A DNA stretch of 64,000 nucleotides from Melioribacteraceae bacterium (lineage in GTDB: Bacteria > Bacteroidota > Ignavibacteria > Ignavibacteriales > Melioribacteraceae), in NCBI GenBank assembly GCA_016342755.1, contig JAEINS010000003.1, forward strand, positions 1 through 64,000, read 5' to 3'. A program made the translations under genes and the position numbers. The notes beneath the pieces were generated by a model. It had not been told where the DNA came from, searched no databases, and saw nothing but the letters and a program-made list of their open reading frames with translations. Below, one piece after another: positions 7,047 through 17,100 of this stretch. Position 1 is the first letter of the stretch, and each line of letters starts with the position of its first letter.

Positions 7047-9470
7047 TTACTTTGAGACTTTTAATACAATCTTGTTTTCCAAATTATTTTTAATAAACTC
7101 TTCATCCAGATGTACAGTCCGGTACTTCCCGTTTACCCAGTCTTCCGACATATCATTATAATGTTTGCTAAAAACATGCCCCGACTGACCAGTTGGCAGT
7201 ATGTAGAAAAATTTATCTTTATCAGAAAAATCGTAGATGTATCTCATAGACGGGCCTATCTGTACATCATAAGGATTAGAAAGCGAATATGATGTTTTGA
7301 ATAAGGAGGTTGCGTCACCTCCAATTTCAAATGGACCAATGTTTATCAACTGATCAAGAAGTGAAGACTGCCCGCTAAACAAATGCCTAAATTCAACTGA
7401 ATGCAATTTCCGCCATTGCCAATTCGCAATATCAGTTCCCAATTTAGATTCTAGCTCTTCAATAGCTTCAATAAGACTCTTTCTTAGAATGATATTTTTA
7501 TTTTCAATTTTATCAGTATTTTTATCATCAAACCAAAATGAATATCCGCGCTCTAACAAAGTAAGAGTCATCCGCATTGGTATATTAGCCAGAAACGAAT
7601 ATTCATTAAATAACTCCTCACCCATTTCGTCAAGAAAAATATTCTTTATCAGTTTATTAAAAAACACAGAATACAATGCTGGCACCTGACTCTCTTTATC
7701 AAGATTATAATCCCATTTTTTTATTATTGATAAAGCAAGATTCAGATTTTCATCCTTTATTTCTGTTTTCTCAAATGCTTTTACCAAATGTTTTAATAAC
7801 TTTTTAGAATGAAGAGATTTAAAATCCATTTGATAATTCATAAAATCAGCTACAGAATGTTTTTCCTTGGATTCAAGCAATTCTGTAATTCTATCTATTC
7901 TGGAAGTTGGCTCCCAAATGTTTGTTATATGATATTTGAAATTTTTAATGACTTTATTATTCGCCGTTGCTATCCGTCCGCTTGCGGGTTTATAAAGCTT
8001 CGGCATTTTATTATATGGAACAAACCCTTTCCAATCATGTGCTGTTGTTGAACCATCGTAAACAAATGTCGGGTTATTACTGCTTCTTATCGGTAGTTTG
8101 GAAGCACAAATATACCCTATATTCCCTTCTTTATCGGCATAAATAAAATTCTGTCCGGGTGCGCTAAAATTGGATAACGCATTATTAAACTCATTCCAGT
8201 TTTTTGCTTTATTAACATTTAGAATAGCATTCATTTCTTTATGAAATTCAAAAGAAGTCCAGCGCATACTTATATTAGCCTTTTTCTGGTATTCGTTACC
8301 AAAAAGGCTATTATATAAGTGAATATCCGATATAACCGGACCACGATGAGTTTTGCGAATTGTTAAAATTGCATCGGCTGAATCTTTAACAGCAAACGTA
8401 TCTTTAACAACTTCCAGATCTTTCCATGCATTATTTAAGAAATACTTTGTTTTTGAGGAATCAAATTGTTCAACATAAAAATCAGAATCATCAGTCATTA
8501 CATTAGTAACAGCCCACGAAATATTTTTATTTTTACCAATTACAATTGCCGGAACTCCGGGAAGTGTAAACCCCTGAACATTAAAGCTTTTGCTCTTTAG
8601 AGATGCAACATACCATTTACCCGGCACCTGTAGTGATAAATGCGGATCGTTAGCTATAATAGGAGATCCGGAAGACGACCTTGCGGAATCAACTACCCAG
8701 TTGTTTGATCCTAAATGAGTTCCTTCAAGTCCTGTGAAGCTTTTAAAATCCTTATTAAGCTTTATGAAATCAGTTCCTATAGCCGTAAAATTCCTAATGT
8801 TTTTGGGAATGATAGTTGGCGAATTTTCAGGATAGTCCGGAATTATATCTTTAACCAGTTCATCACCTAATTTTTGAGTTAAATGAGAATAAGCAATATC
8901 ACTCCACCAGCTTAAGTTCAGTTCCCACGCGAGCAATTTAACTATCAGTAAAGTGTGAACCGGCTTCCAAAGTTCAGGTTCATAATTTAGAATATCAAAC
9001 TCAATGGAATAGTTGAAATTACTTTGAATATATTCATTAACCCCGTTACAATAATTTTCAACAATCTTAGCCGTTTTTTCATCAAGTTTCGAAAGAGATT
9101 TTTCCGCTAATGACTCTATTCCAATGGTTCTAAACATTTTATCTATATTAACAGTTTTACTTCCAAATATTTCACTTAATTTACCTGTCCCTGCTCTTCG
9201 CAAAATATCCATCTGAAAAAGTCTTTCGCGGGCATGAGTAAATCCTAGAGCATAAAAAGCATCTTCATCAGAGTTTGCATAAATATAGGGTACCGCATTT
9301 TTATCAAAATATATATCAATATCATCTTTAATTGAACTAACTATCTGCCCACCAGAATAATCCGGGACCGGTGCTTTTAGCATATAAAAAGCAATTACAG
9401 TTGCTCCGGCAGTAAAGACAAGAATACTAATTGAAATACCGATTAAGGTTTTCCAAATTGATTTTTTCAA
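7047..9470 (-). CDS. Penicillin acylase-family hydrolase (Ntn), exported
   Basis: This 807 aa protein is an N-terminal-nucleophile amidase of the penicillin G acylase / acyl-homoserine lactone acylase family (S45). A signal anchor lies at about residues 8-30. The alpha-chain part contains FTHARERLFQMDILRRAGTGKLSE. The autoprocessing site is GSNNWVV, with the expected catalytic Ser255 as the new N-terminus of the beta chain. The oxyanion asparagine is in NISWAVTNV. Substrate (N-acyl amino acid, peptide or AHL) cannot be predicted. It starts with TTG seven bases after AAGGA. It is the promoter-proximal gene of the minus-strand group. Confidence 0.88.
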   Translation of the reverse strand: MKKSIWKTLIGISISILVFTAGATVIAFYMLKAPVPDYSGGQIVSSIKDDIDIYFDKNAVPYIYANSDEDAFYALGFTHARERLFQMDILRRAGTGKLSEIFGSKTVNIDKMFRTIGIESLAEKSLSKLDEKTAKIVENYCNGVNEYIQSNFNYSIEFDILNYEPELWKPVHTLLIVKLLAWELNLSWWSDIAYSHLTQKLGDELVKDIIPDYPENSPTIIPKNIRNFTAIGTDFIKLNKDFKSFTGLEGTHLGSNNWVVDSARSSSGSPIIANDPHLSLQVPGKWYVASLKSKSFNVQGFTLPGVPAIVIGKNKNISWAVTNVMTDDSDFYVEQFDSSKTKYFLNNAWKDLEVVKDTFAVKDSADAILTIRKTHRGPVISDIHLYNSLFGNEYQKKANISMRWTSFEFHKEMNAILNVNKAKNWNEFNNALSNFSAPGQNFIYADKEGNIGYICASKLPIRSSNNPTFVYDGSTTAHDWKGFVPYNKMPKLYKPASGRIATANNKVIKNFKYHITNIWEPTSRIDRITELLESKEKHSVADFMNYQMDFKSLHSKKLLKHLVKAFEKTEIKDENLNLALSIIKKWDYNLDKESQVPALYSVFFNKLIKNIFLDEMGEELFNEYSFLANIPMRMTLTLLERGYSFWFDDKNTDKIENKNIILRKSLIEAIEELESKLGTDIANWQWRKLHSVEFRHLFSGQSSLLDQLINIGPFEIGGDATSLFKTSYSLSNPYDVQIGPSMRYIYDFSDKDKFFYILPTGQSGHVFSKHYNDMSEDWVNGKYRTVHLDEEFIKNNLENKIVLKVSK

Positions 9471-9650
9471 AAATAATTCCTTAAAATTTTATATCAATTG
9501 TCCATATATCATTCATTTTTAAAATAAAATCAATAAAAAGACTTTCAAAAATAAGAATATTAGATAACATATGAATATAATAATCTCTATTTATGCATAA
9601 TTTTATATATTTGTGAACAAAATTTTACATCTAAAAAACCTGGTCTTATC

Positions 9651-10961
9651 ATGGAACTCACAACAATTTTACTTTTGATTTTGAATTTATCAATCATTTT
9701 TTTACTGATTTTTCTTCTTAGTAAAACAAAAAAGAAAAATGATTCTGATATTTTAGATAAATTCTCGCTGCTGCTTAAAGAAAATTCTCAGCAAAACGAT
9801 AAACTGCTGCGCGATGAGTTTGCCAGAAACCGGGATGAATTTAATAAGAATTCTAAAGACAGCCGTGAAGAACTGAGTAAATCGCTAAATATGTTCAGCG
9901 ACAATCTTCTAAAACGGATGTCTGAAATTGCGCAAATGCAGAAGGCGCAGCTAGATACTTTTGCGCAGCAATTAACAAACCTTACTGCAACAAACGAAGA
10001 TAAGTTTGAAAAACTTCAAACAAAAGTCTCTGATCAGTTAAAAGAAATTCAGGAAAACAACAGCAAGAAACTTGAAGAAATGAGAGTTACTGTTGATGAA
10101 AAACTTCATGAAACTTTGGAAAAACGTTTAGGTGAATCATTTAAACTTGTAAGTGACAGATTAGAACTTGTGCATAAAGGATTAGGAGAAATGCAGACTC
10201 TGGCAACCGGAGTTGGCGATCTGAAAAAAGTTCTTACAAATGTTAAGACACGCGGTACCTGGGGCGAAATTCAGCTTGAAAATTTAATTGATCAAATTTT
10301 AGCTCCTGATCAGTATGAAAAAAATGTTCAGACAAAAAAAGGAAGTCAGGCAAGAGTTGAGTTTGCAATTAAACTTCCGGGCAGAAACGAAATAAAAGAT
10401 GAAGTTGTCTGGATGCCGATTGATGCTAAGTTCCCTCTTGAAGATTATCAGAGATTAATGGAAGCACAGGAAAAGGGCGATATTCCGGCAATTGAAGAAG
10501 CGGGAAAATTGATAGAACGCAGAATAAAAGATGAAGCAAAATCAATTTCATCAAAATATTTAGATCCTCCAAATACAACAGACTTTGCAATAATGTTTTT
10601 GCCAATTGAAGGACTTTATGCAGAAGTTCTTAGAAGAGTAGGTTTGGCTGATACAATTCAGCATGATTTTCGCATTATTATAGCCGGTCCAACTAACATT
10701 GCGGCACTTTTAAACAGTCTGCAAATGGGATTCCGTACACTGGCAATAGAAAAACGCAGTAGCGAAGTATGGAAACTTCTTGCCGTTGTAAAAACAGAGT
10801 TTGGAAAATTTGGCGATCTTCTTGATAAAACTCATACAAAATTAGAACAGGCCAGCAAATCGATTGGTGAAGCAACACGTAAAACCAGAACTATTGAACG
10901 CAAACTAAGAGATGTTCAGGAATTGCCTTCTTCAGAACAGACTGATTTATTGGATGAATAA
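9651..10961 (+). CDS. rmuC: DNA recombination protein RmuC
   Basis: RmuC limits rearrangement at inverted repeats in Escherichia coli and contains a PD-(D/E)XK-like fold. This 436 aa protein has an N-terminal membrane anchor at about residues 4-22, a long charged coiled coil to about residue 190, and the RmuC core: TRGTWGEIQLENLIDQIL, DEVVWMPIDAKFPLEDYQRL, FAIMFLPIEGLYAEVLR and GPTNIAALLNSLQMGFRTLAIE. It stands alone after a 180-base divergent spacer shared with the acylase gene, and is followed by the suf promoter region. Confidence 0.94.
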   Translation: MELTTILLLILNLSIIFLLIFLLSKTKKKNDSDILDKFSLLLKENSQQNDKLLRDEFARNRDEFNKNSKDSREELSKSLNMFSDNLLKRMSEIAQMQKAQLDTFAQQLTNLTATNEDKFEKLQTKVSDQLKEIQENNSKKLEEMRVTVDEKLHETLEKRLGESFKLVSDRLELVHKGLGEMQTLATGVGDLKKVLTNVKTRGTWGEIQLENLIDQILAPDQYEKNVQTKKGSQARVEFAIKLPGRNEIKDEVVWMPIDAKFPLEDYQRLMEAQEKGDIPAIEEAGKLIERRIKDEAKSISSKYLDPPNTTDFAIMFLPIEGLYAEVLRRVGLADTIQHDFRIIIAGPTNIAALLNSLQMGFRTLAIEKRSSEVWKLLAVVKTEFGKFGDLLDKTHTKLEQASKSIGEATRKTRTIERKLRDVQELPSSEQTDLLDE

Positions 10962-11067
10962 ATAATAACCAATAAAGGAAGTCGTGCTCATTTTCAGAAT
11001 TAAAATCATTTAACCAATTATTTTATTCCTCATTATAATTCGTCCTATAAATTTATTTTTTTTAATC

Positions 11068-11096
11068 TTGACAAAAATTTCCAGATTCATTAGGTT
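11068..11096 (+). promoter_or_regulatory. Candidate suf operon promoter
   Basis: TTGACA at 11068-11073, a 17-base spacer and TAGGTT at 11091-11096 (three of six matches to TATAAT) precede sufB by about 50 bases. The -35 box is perfect and the -10 is weak, which would suit an activated or repressible promoter. An Rrf2-type regulator is encoded at the end of the cluster, but I see no clear dyad here. Confidence 0.4.
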
Positions 11097-11145
11097 GTTA
11101 TCACAAAAAAAATAAAATAAGACAATAAATCCTATTGGAGATATA

Positions 11146-12591
11146 ATGAGTGATGATATGAAGGTAGTTAACGACTTAACCGAATCGGATTATAAGTGGG
11201 GTTTTGTCACAGATATTGAATCTGAAAAACTGCCCAAGGGATTAAATGAAGATACTGTACGGTTTATTTCTAAAAAGAAAAATGAACCTGAGTGGATGAC
11301 AGAATGGCGGCTGAAAGCTTTTAGGAAATGGCAGGAAATGGAAGAACCAAAGTGGCCAAACGTAAAATATCCCAAAATTGATTTTCAGGATATCAGCTAC
11401 TACTCTGCTCCAAAACAAAAGCCAAAATTGGATAGTTTAGATGAAGTAGATCCAGAATTACTGGCAACTTTTGAAAAATTAGGAATTCCTCTGGAAGAAC
11501 AGAAAAAACTTTCGGGTGTTGCCGTGGATGCGGTATTTGATTCTGTTTCGGTTAAAACTACTTTTCATGATGAACTGGAAAAAAAAGGAATTATCTTCTG
11601 TTCAATCTCAGATGCATTAAAAACTCATCCCGAGTTAGTAAAAAAATATCTTGGATCGGTTGTACCACAAACAGATAATTTTTATGCGGCTCTTAACGCA
11701 GCAGTATTCAGCGACGGTTCATTTGTATATATTCCAAAAGGCGTTAGATGCCCAATGGAATTATCAACATATTTTAGAATTAACGATATGGAAACCGGAC
11801 AGTTTGAAAGAACTTTAATTGTTGCGGATGAAGGAAGTTACGTTAGTTATTTAGAAGGCTGTACTGCGCCACAACGTGATAAAAACCAATTACACGCTGC
11901 TGTTGTTGAGTTAGTTATTATGAAAGATGCAGAAATTAAATATTCAACGGTGCAAAACTGGTATCCTGGTGATAAAGAAGGAAAAGGCGGAATTTATAAT
12001 TTTGTAACAAAACGCGCAATCTGTAAAGGTGATAATTCCAAAGTTTCATGGACTCAGGTTGAAACTGGTTCGGCTATTACCTGGAAATATCCGGCTTGTA
12101 TATTGAAAGGCGATAATTCCATAGGTGAATTTTTCTCAGTTGCTCTTACAAATAATTATCAGCAGGCCGATACCGGAACAAAAATGATTCACCTTGGGAA
12201 AAACACTAAAAGTACAATTATATCTAAAGGAATCTCGGCCGGGAAAAGCCAGAATTCTTACAGAGGATTAGTTAAAATTGGAAAGAATGCCGAAAACTCA
12301 AGAAACTTCTCTCAATGCGATTCCATGTTAATGGGCGATAAATGCGGTGCCCACACATTTCCATATATAGAAATTGATAATAAATCAGCTACTGTTGAAC
12401 ATGAAGCAACAACCTCAAAAGTTGGTGAAGATCAAATCTTCTATCTAAACCAGAGAGGTATTAGCACGGAAGACGCTGTTAATATGATTGTGATGGGATA
12501 TTGCAAAGAAGTGTTTAAGAATCTTCCTATGGAATTTGCAGTTGAAGCACAAAAACTTCTTGCTATAAGTTTGGAAAACAGTGTTGGATAG
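11146..12591 (+). CDS. sufB: Fe-S cluster assembly protein SufB
   Basis: SufB is the scaffold subunit of the SufBCD complex on which Fe-S clusters are built. The 481 aa protein shows the family landmarks: [58 protein letters not shown], the beta-helix repeats, and the end [15 protein letters not shown], then [21 protein letters not shown]. Start ATG follows TTGGAGAT at good spacing. It opens the suf cluster. The 121-base gap to sufC is longer than the other gaps in the cluster (2-31 bases). Confidence 0.97.
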   Translation: MSDDMKVVNDLTESDYKWGFVTDIESEKLPKGLNEDTVRFISKKKNEPEWMTEWRLKAFRKWQEMEEPKWPNVKYPKIDFQDISYYSAPKQKPKLDSLDEVDPELLATFEKLGIPLEEQKKLSGVAVDAVFDSVSVKTTFHDELEKKGIIFCSISDALKTHPELVKKYLGSVVPQTDNFYAALNAAVFSDGSFVYIPKGVRCPMELSTYFRINDMETGQFERTLIVADEGSYVSYLEGCTAPQRDKNQLHAAVVELVIMKDAEIKYSTVQNWYPGDKEGKGGIYNFVTKRAICKGDNSKVSWTQVETGSAITWKYPACILKGDNSIGEFFSVALTNNYQQADTGTKMIHLGKNTKSTIISKGISAGKSQNSYRGLVKIGKNAENSRNFSQCDSMLMGDKCGAHTFPYIEIDNKSATVEHEATTSKVGEDQIFYLNQRGISTEDAVNMIVMGYCKEVFKNLPMEFAVEAQKLLAISLENSVG

Positions 12592-12712
12592 ATTTTTATT
12601 CCGATTAAAATTTAGCTGAGACCCTAATCTAAACCACAAAATAGATGTCGGCACAAAACATACCGGTGTAACAAAAGTTGTTAATAGAATTGAAAATTAT
12701 AGGATATAGAAA

Positions 12713-13477
12713 ATGTTAAAAATTAAAGACCTTCGGGCTAGTATTGAAGAAAAACAAATATTAAAAGGAATAAACCTTGAAATAAAAAAAGGTGAAGTTC
12801 ACGCAATTATGGGACCAAACGGTTCCGGCAAAAGTACTTTATCTAATATACTTGCCGGGCATGAAGCTTATGAAGTTACTGGTGGAACTGTAGAATTTGA
12901 AGGGAAAGACCTTTTAGAATTAGAAGCCGATGAAAGAGCCAGAGAAGGAATATTTTTAGCTTTCCAATATCCGGTAGAAATTCCGGGAGTTAACAACGCA
13001 ACATTTCTTAGAACTTCTCTAAATGAGATTAGAAAACATAATGGTGAGCCGGAACTTTCCGGGAAAGAATTTCTTGATCTGATAAAAGTTAAAATGGTAG
13101 AAATCGGATTGCCGGAAAATTTAATCCAGCGGTCAGTTAATCAGGGATTCTCTGGCGGTGAGAAAAAGAGGAATGAAATTTTTCAGATGTCTGTATTAAA
13201 TCCTAAACTAGCCTTACTGGATGAAACTGATTCCGGCTTAGATATAGACGCGCTTAAAATTGTTGCGGATGGTGTTAACAAGTTTAAGAACGATGATAAC
13301 GCTGTTCTTCTTGTAACTCATTATCAGAGACTGCTAAACTATATTGTCCCCGATTTTGTACATGTTTTATATCAGGGAAAAATAATTAAAACCGGCGGCA
13401 AAGAATTAGCTTATGAACTTGAAGAAAAAGGTTATGATTGGATAATAAATGATTTCAAAGAAGTTGAAAGTGTATAG
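12713..13477 (+). CDS. sufC: Fe-S cluster assembly ATPase SufC
   Basis: SufC is the ABC-type ATPase that drives the SufBCD scaffold. The 254 aa protein has Walker A GPNGSGKS at about 34-41, a Q-loop in [11 protein letters not shown], the ABC signature [14 protein letters not shown], Walker [15 protein letters not shown] and the H-loop LVTHYQRLL. All catalytic elements look intact. It is followed nine bases later by sufD. Confidence 0.97.
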   Translation: MLKIKDLRASIEEKQILKGINLEIKKGEVHAIMGPNGSGKSTLSNILAGHEAYEVTGGTVEFEGKDLLELEADERAREGIFLAFQYPVEIPGVNNATFLRTSLNEIRKHNGEPELSGKEFLDLIKVKMVEIGLPENLIQRSVNQGFSGGEKKRNEIFQMSVLNPKLALLDETDSGLDIDALKIVADGVNKFKNDDNAVLLVTHYQRLLNYIVPDFVHVLYQGKIIKTGGKELAYELEEKGYDWIINDFKEVESV

Positions 13478-13485
13478 GAGAAATC

Positions 13486-14820
13486 ATGAATAAAGATAAA
13501 GCTGAAAAATCTATGATTAACAAATGGGCAGAGAACTTTAGGAAATTTGAAGCTGGATTAAATGGAGAATCTAAGTCTGAGTTTCATAAATCCAGACAAA
13601 ATGCATTTAAGATTTTCTCTAAACTTGGCTTCCCCTCTATAAAAAATGAAGAATGGAAATACACGAACTTAGCTAAATTTCATAAACATGAATTTGTACA
13701 TGCCTCTGAAATTGAAGAAGTTAAATATAAAAAAGAAGATATTGAAAAATACTTGTTCAAGGGATTTGATCATCATCTATTAGTGTTTGTAAATGGGAAA
13801 TATTCTGAAAAATTATCTTGTGTTGGCGAAACGGAGAATAATGTTTTTATTGGAAGTTTATGTGACTTGTTGAAGGAAAAGCCAGAATTACTGGACAATG
13901 TTTACAAAGGGGAAAATAATACTAGCGCCATAACGGCATTAAATAATGCTTTTACTCAGGATGGAGCCGCTATTATTGTGCCCGATAATAAAGTAATTGA
14001 AAAACCAGTTCAGGTTCTTTATTTAAATGGCACACAAAACGAAAAAGTTCACATAACCCCTTATAACTTGATTATAGCTGGCAAAAATAGCGGTGTTAAG
14101 ATTTTAACAAGCTATAACAGTACTTTTGAAAATGTCTATTTTACAAACGCGGTTACAAATATAAATGCTGATGAAAACGCACATGTTGATTATTACAAAA
14201 TTCAGAATGAAAATGAAAATGCGTTTCATGTACATCAGGTAAATATAGAACAGCAAAAATCAAGTAATGTAAGTTCATACTCGCTCTCATTTGGAAGTCA
14301 GCTTGCCAGAAATGAAATAATAGCTACTCTAAATGATGAAGACATCGATTGTAATCTATTTGGATTATACTTGGGGAAAGATAATCAGCACATCGATAAT
14401 CACACCATGATTGATCATGCAAATCCAAATTGCAGAAGTAACGAACTTTACAAGGGAATTTTAGATGATAATGCTCATGGCGTTTTTTCCGGAAAAGTTT
14501 TAGTAAGACAAGATGCTCAAAAAACCGATGCATATCAGTCGAACAAAACCATACTGTTATCTGATACCGCATCAATAGATACAAAACCCCAATTAGAAAT
14601 TTTTGCAGATGATGTAAAATGCAGTCACGGAGCAACCATTGGTCACTTAGATGAAGAAGCAATGTTCTATCTAAAAACACGCGGCATTCCGACAGAACTT
14701 GCAAACTCAATGCTGATAAGAGGATTTGTAGATGATGTAGTACAGACAATAAAAATAGAAGAATTAAAAGATCAGATTAATCACATAATATTTGACCACT
14801 TACATAAAATAGAAATCTAA
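13486..14820 (+). CDS. sufD: Fe-S cluster assembly protein SufD
   Basis: SufD pairs with SufB in the SufBCD scaffold. The 444 aa protein has the characteristic N-terminal segment FPSIKNEEWKYTNLAKF and the SufBD core: YKGILDDNAHGVFSGKVLVR, then QKTDAYQSNKTILLSD, the conserved CSHGATIGHLDEEAMFYLKTRGI, and a helical C-terminus. Its start follows AGGAGAAATC after sufC. The gap to sufS is two bases. Confidence 0.97.
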   Translation: MNKDKAEKSMINKWAENFRKFEAGLNGESKSEFHKSRQNAFKIFSKLGFPSIKNEEWKYTNLAKFHKHEFVHASEIEEVKYKKEDIEKYLFKGFDHHLLVFVNGKYSEKLSCVGETENNVFIGSLCDLLKEKPELLDNVYKGENNTSAITALNNAFTQDGAAIIVPDNKVIEKPVQVLYLNGTQNEKVHITPYNLIIAGKNSGVKILTSYNSTFENVYFTNAVTNINADENAHVDYYKIQNENENAFHVHQVNIEQQKSSNVSSYSLSFGSQLARNEIIATLNDEDIDCNLFGLYLGKDNQHIDNHTMIDHANPNCRSNELYKGILDDNAHGVFSGKVLVRQDAQKTDAYQSNKTILLSDTASIDTKPQLEIFADDVKCSHGATIGHLDEEAMFYLKTRGIPTELANSMLIRGFVDDVVQTIKIEELKDQINHIIFDHLHKIEI

Positions 14821-14822
14821 TT

Positions 14823-16097
14823 ATGGAAGAATTATTAAGAGTTAAAAAAACTCCGAATGAAGTTATTAAGAAAAGACCGTTTAATATAGATCTTGTAAAA
14901 AAAGATTTTCCTATTTTAGATATAAAAGTAAACGGAAAGCCTTTAGTTTATCTTGATAATGCGGCAACAACACAAAAACCGGAAATAGTGATAGAAAGTA
15001 TTAAACACTATTACACTCATGAAAATGCTAATGTTCATCGTGGTTTACACTTCTTAAGCGAAGCGGCAACTTCGGCATTTGAAAACGCGCGTATGAAGGT
15101 TAAAGAATTTCTTAATGCTATGAGTACTTCAGAAATCATCTTTGTTAAAGGTGCTACTGAAGCTATAAATCTTATTGCTAATACAATGTGCCGGGCCGGC
15201 TGGATTAAAGCAGGTGATGAAATAATTATCTCGCACATGGAACATCATGCTAACATAGTTCCCTGGCAATTAATGTGTAAAAGAAACGGAGCTAAATTAA
15301 GAGTTATTCCTATTGATGATAATGGTGAATTGATTCTTGACGATTTTGAAAATATGTTCTCGGAAAAGACTAAAATGGTCTCGGTTGTTCATGCTTCAAA
15401 TTCACTTGGAACCATTAACGATGTAGAAACAATTACAAATATTGCTCACAAGTATGATGTACCGGTATTACTTGACGGTTCGCAGGCAGTAGCTCATTTC
15501 CCTATCGATGTTCAGAAACTGAACTGTGATTTTTATGTATTCTCAGGTCATAAGATTTTTGGACCGACCGGCATTGGTGTTTTATATGGCAGAACAAAAT
15601 ACCTTAATGAACTTCCGCCATATCAGGGCGGCGGCGATATGATCCGTAAAGTTACATTTGAAGAAACAACTTTTGAGGATCTTCCTAATAAATTTGAAGC
15701 CGGAACACCAAATATTGTTGGTGGAATTGGTTTAGCAGTTGCCTTAAAATACTTAAATTCATTCGATTATAAAGATCTACTAAAGCACGAAGAGGAACTT
15801 CTAAAATACGCGACAGAAAAACTTTTAGAAGTTGAGGGGCTTAAAATAATTGGAACCGCAAAACACAAGGTTTCTGTTTGTTCATTTATAATAGATGGAA
15901 TTCATCCTTATGATATTGGTACAATCATAGACACAGAAGGAGTTGCCATTAGAACCGGACATCACTGTACACAACCGATTATGCAGAGATATAACTTACC
16001 AGCCACGGCACGGGCTTCGTTTTCATTTTATAATTCAAAAGAAGATGTTGATGTTTTAGTTAACGCGTTAAATAAAGTAAAAAAATTATTTGGTTAA
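14823..16097 (+). CDS. sufS: Cysteine desulfurase SufS
   Basis: SufS takes sulfur from L-cysteine for Fe-S assembly, using PLP. The 424 aa protein has YLDNAATTQKP near 43, SHMEHHANIVPWQ near 138, the PLP lysine K244 in FSGHKIFGPTG, and the persulfide-forming Cys382 in RTGHHCTQP. The N-terminus carries about 20 residues before the usual start of the family. SufS enzymes normally hand sulfur to SufE or SufU; neither is encoded next to it, and the following genes are a DUF59 protein and a bacilliredoxin. Confidence 0.96.
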   Translation: MEELLRVKKTPNEVIKKRPFNIDLVKKDFPILDIKVNGKPLVYLDNAATTQKPEIVIESIKHYYTHENANVHRGLHFLSEAATSAFENARMKVKEFLNAMSTSEIIFVKGATEAINLIANTMCRAGWIKAGDEIIISHMEHHANIVPWQLMCKRNGAKLRVIPIDDNGELILDDFENMFSEKTKMVSVVHASNSLGTINDVETITNIAHKYDVPVLLDGSQAVAHFPIDVQKLNCDFYVFSGHKIFGPTGIGVLYGRTKYLNELPPYQGGGDMIRKVTFEETTFEDLPNKFEAGTPNIVGGIGLAVALKYLNSFDYKDLLKHEEELLKYATEKLLEVEGLKIIGTAKHKVSVCSFIIDGIHPYDIGTIIDTEGVAIRTGHHCTQPIMQRYNLPATARASFSFYNSKEDVDVLVNALNKVKKLFG

Positions 16098-16099
16098 TA

Positions 16100-16414
16100 A
16101 TGATTGATAAAAAATTTATAGAAAAAGAAATTATCAGAGTTTTAAAAACATGTTATGATCCTGAAATACCAGTTGATATTTATGAATTAGGATTAATATA
16201 TGAGATCAATGTAAATGATGATTCTATAGCTGAGATAAAAATGACTCTTACTTCTCCGGCTTGCCCTGTTGCAGAAAGTCTGCCAAATGAAGTTAAAGAG
16301 AAAGTAGAAAAATTAGATCAGCTTGATAAAGTTAATATTGAATTAGTTTGGGAGCCGCAATGGAATCAGCAAATGATGACTGAAGCTGCCAGGTTAGAGT
16401 TAGGTTTATTTTAA
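16100..16414 (+). CDS. DUF59/MIP18-family Fe-S maturation protein (SufT-like)
   Basis: This 104 aa protein is a MIP18/DUF59 family member. The motif CYDPEIPVDIYELGLIY lies near residue 14, and the reactive cysteine is in LTSPACPVAESLP. Members of the family (SufT, PaaD, CIA2/MIP18) help to deliver or mature Fe-S clusters. It starts two bases after sufS, so it belongs to the operon. The call as SufT rests on this context; the sequence alone shows only the DUF59 domain. Confidence 0.9.
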   Translation: MIDKKFIEKEIIRVLKTCYDPEIPVDIYELGLIYEINVNDDSIAEIKMTLTSPACPVAESLPNEVKEKVEKLDQLDKVNIELVWEPQWNQQMMTEAARLELGLF

Positions 16415-16445
16415 AAATCCAAAAACAAATGAGAAAGAAATATTT

Positions 16446-16982
16446 ATGTCAATAAATAATCAGTATGCACCAACATACGATCCGATAGCAGTTCAGCCCT
16501 TAAGAAATGAACTAACAGATGTCGGTTTTTCAGAAGTATTAACAGTTGAAGATTTTGAATCTGTTGTAAATCAAAATAATGATGAAACTGTTTTCCTTTT
16601 TATAAACTCCGTTTGCGGGTGTTCCGCCGGAACAGCGCGCCCTGGAGCTACTTTAGCGTTACAAGGCGAGGTTATACCCAATAAATTAGTAACCGCGTTT
16701 GCCGGACAAGAGAAAGAGGTTATTCAGCATATTAGAGAAAAATACTTAAATGAATTTTCTCCTTGTTCCCCATGTATGGCAATGTTCAGAAATGGGAAGT
16801 TGGAATTTTATTTACCGCGATTTGAAATTGAAAAAAAACGTGCTGAAGATATTGCAGAAATCCTTACCGGCTTATTCAAAGAAAGATGCAGTAATAACGG
16901 GCCTTCAATTCCGTCTGAAGATTTTGAGAAATTGAAATATAAAAGAATGTGCGGTTCCAAAATAGAGATGAATAATAATTAA
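16446..16982 (+). CDS. Bacilliredoxin BrxA/BrxB family protein
   Basis: This 178 aa protein matches the YphP/YqiW (DUF1094) bacilliredoxins: NSVCGCSAGTARPG carries the family C-G-C motif at residues 57-59, followed by a thioredoxin-like fold (AGQEKEVIQHIREKY, SPCSPCMAMFRNGKLEFYLPR). Known members remove bacillithiol from oxidised proteins. It is longer than the usual 145 or so residues at both ends. It follows the DUF59 gene by 31 bases with an AGAAAGAAA leader and is the last gene before the nested inverted repeat. In this operon it may protect the Suf machinery or move sulfur; that is inference. Confidence 0.88.
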   Translation: MSINNQYAPTYDPIAVQPLRNELTDVGFSEVLTVEDFESVVNQNNDETVFLFINSVCGCSAGTARPGATLALQGEVIPNKLVTAFAGQEKEVIQHIREKYLNEFSPCSPCMAMFRNGKLEFYLPRFEIEKKRAEDIAEILTGLFKERCSNNGPSIPSEDFEKLKYKRMCGSKIEMNNN

Positions 16983-16996
16983 AAATGATTTAACTT

Positions 16997-17070
16997 AAAG
17001 ATTTCTCAGTCATAAACCCTGAAATGACAATTGGTGTCATTATAAATTTTGTTATGAGTGAGAAATCTTT
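16997..17070 (+). promoter_or_regulatory. Nested inverted repeat before the Rrf2 gene
   Basis: The 19-base arm at 16997-17015 is the reverse complement of 17052-17070 with a single mismatch. Inside the 36-base loop lies a second perfect dyad, AATGACA at 17023-17029 and TGTCATT at 17035-17041. Five T at 17068-17072 follow, so the whole could end the suf transcript as an intrinsic terminator. The inner dyad also looks like a protein operator placed 60-80 bases before the Rrf2 start codon. Both roles are possible; neither is proven. Confidence 0.6.
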
Positions 17071-17100
17071 TTCAATCTTAAATTTTAATAGAAAATAATT

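Noticed and set aside
12592-12712. 121-base gap between sufB and sufC as a possible inserted element
   Set aside because: It contains no open frame, no terminal repeats and no strong hairpin; probably just spacer.
14324-14749. Open frame of 141 codons on the minus strand
   Set aside because: It lies fully inside sufD, has a His/Leu/Cys-rich shadow composition and no ribosome binding site.
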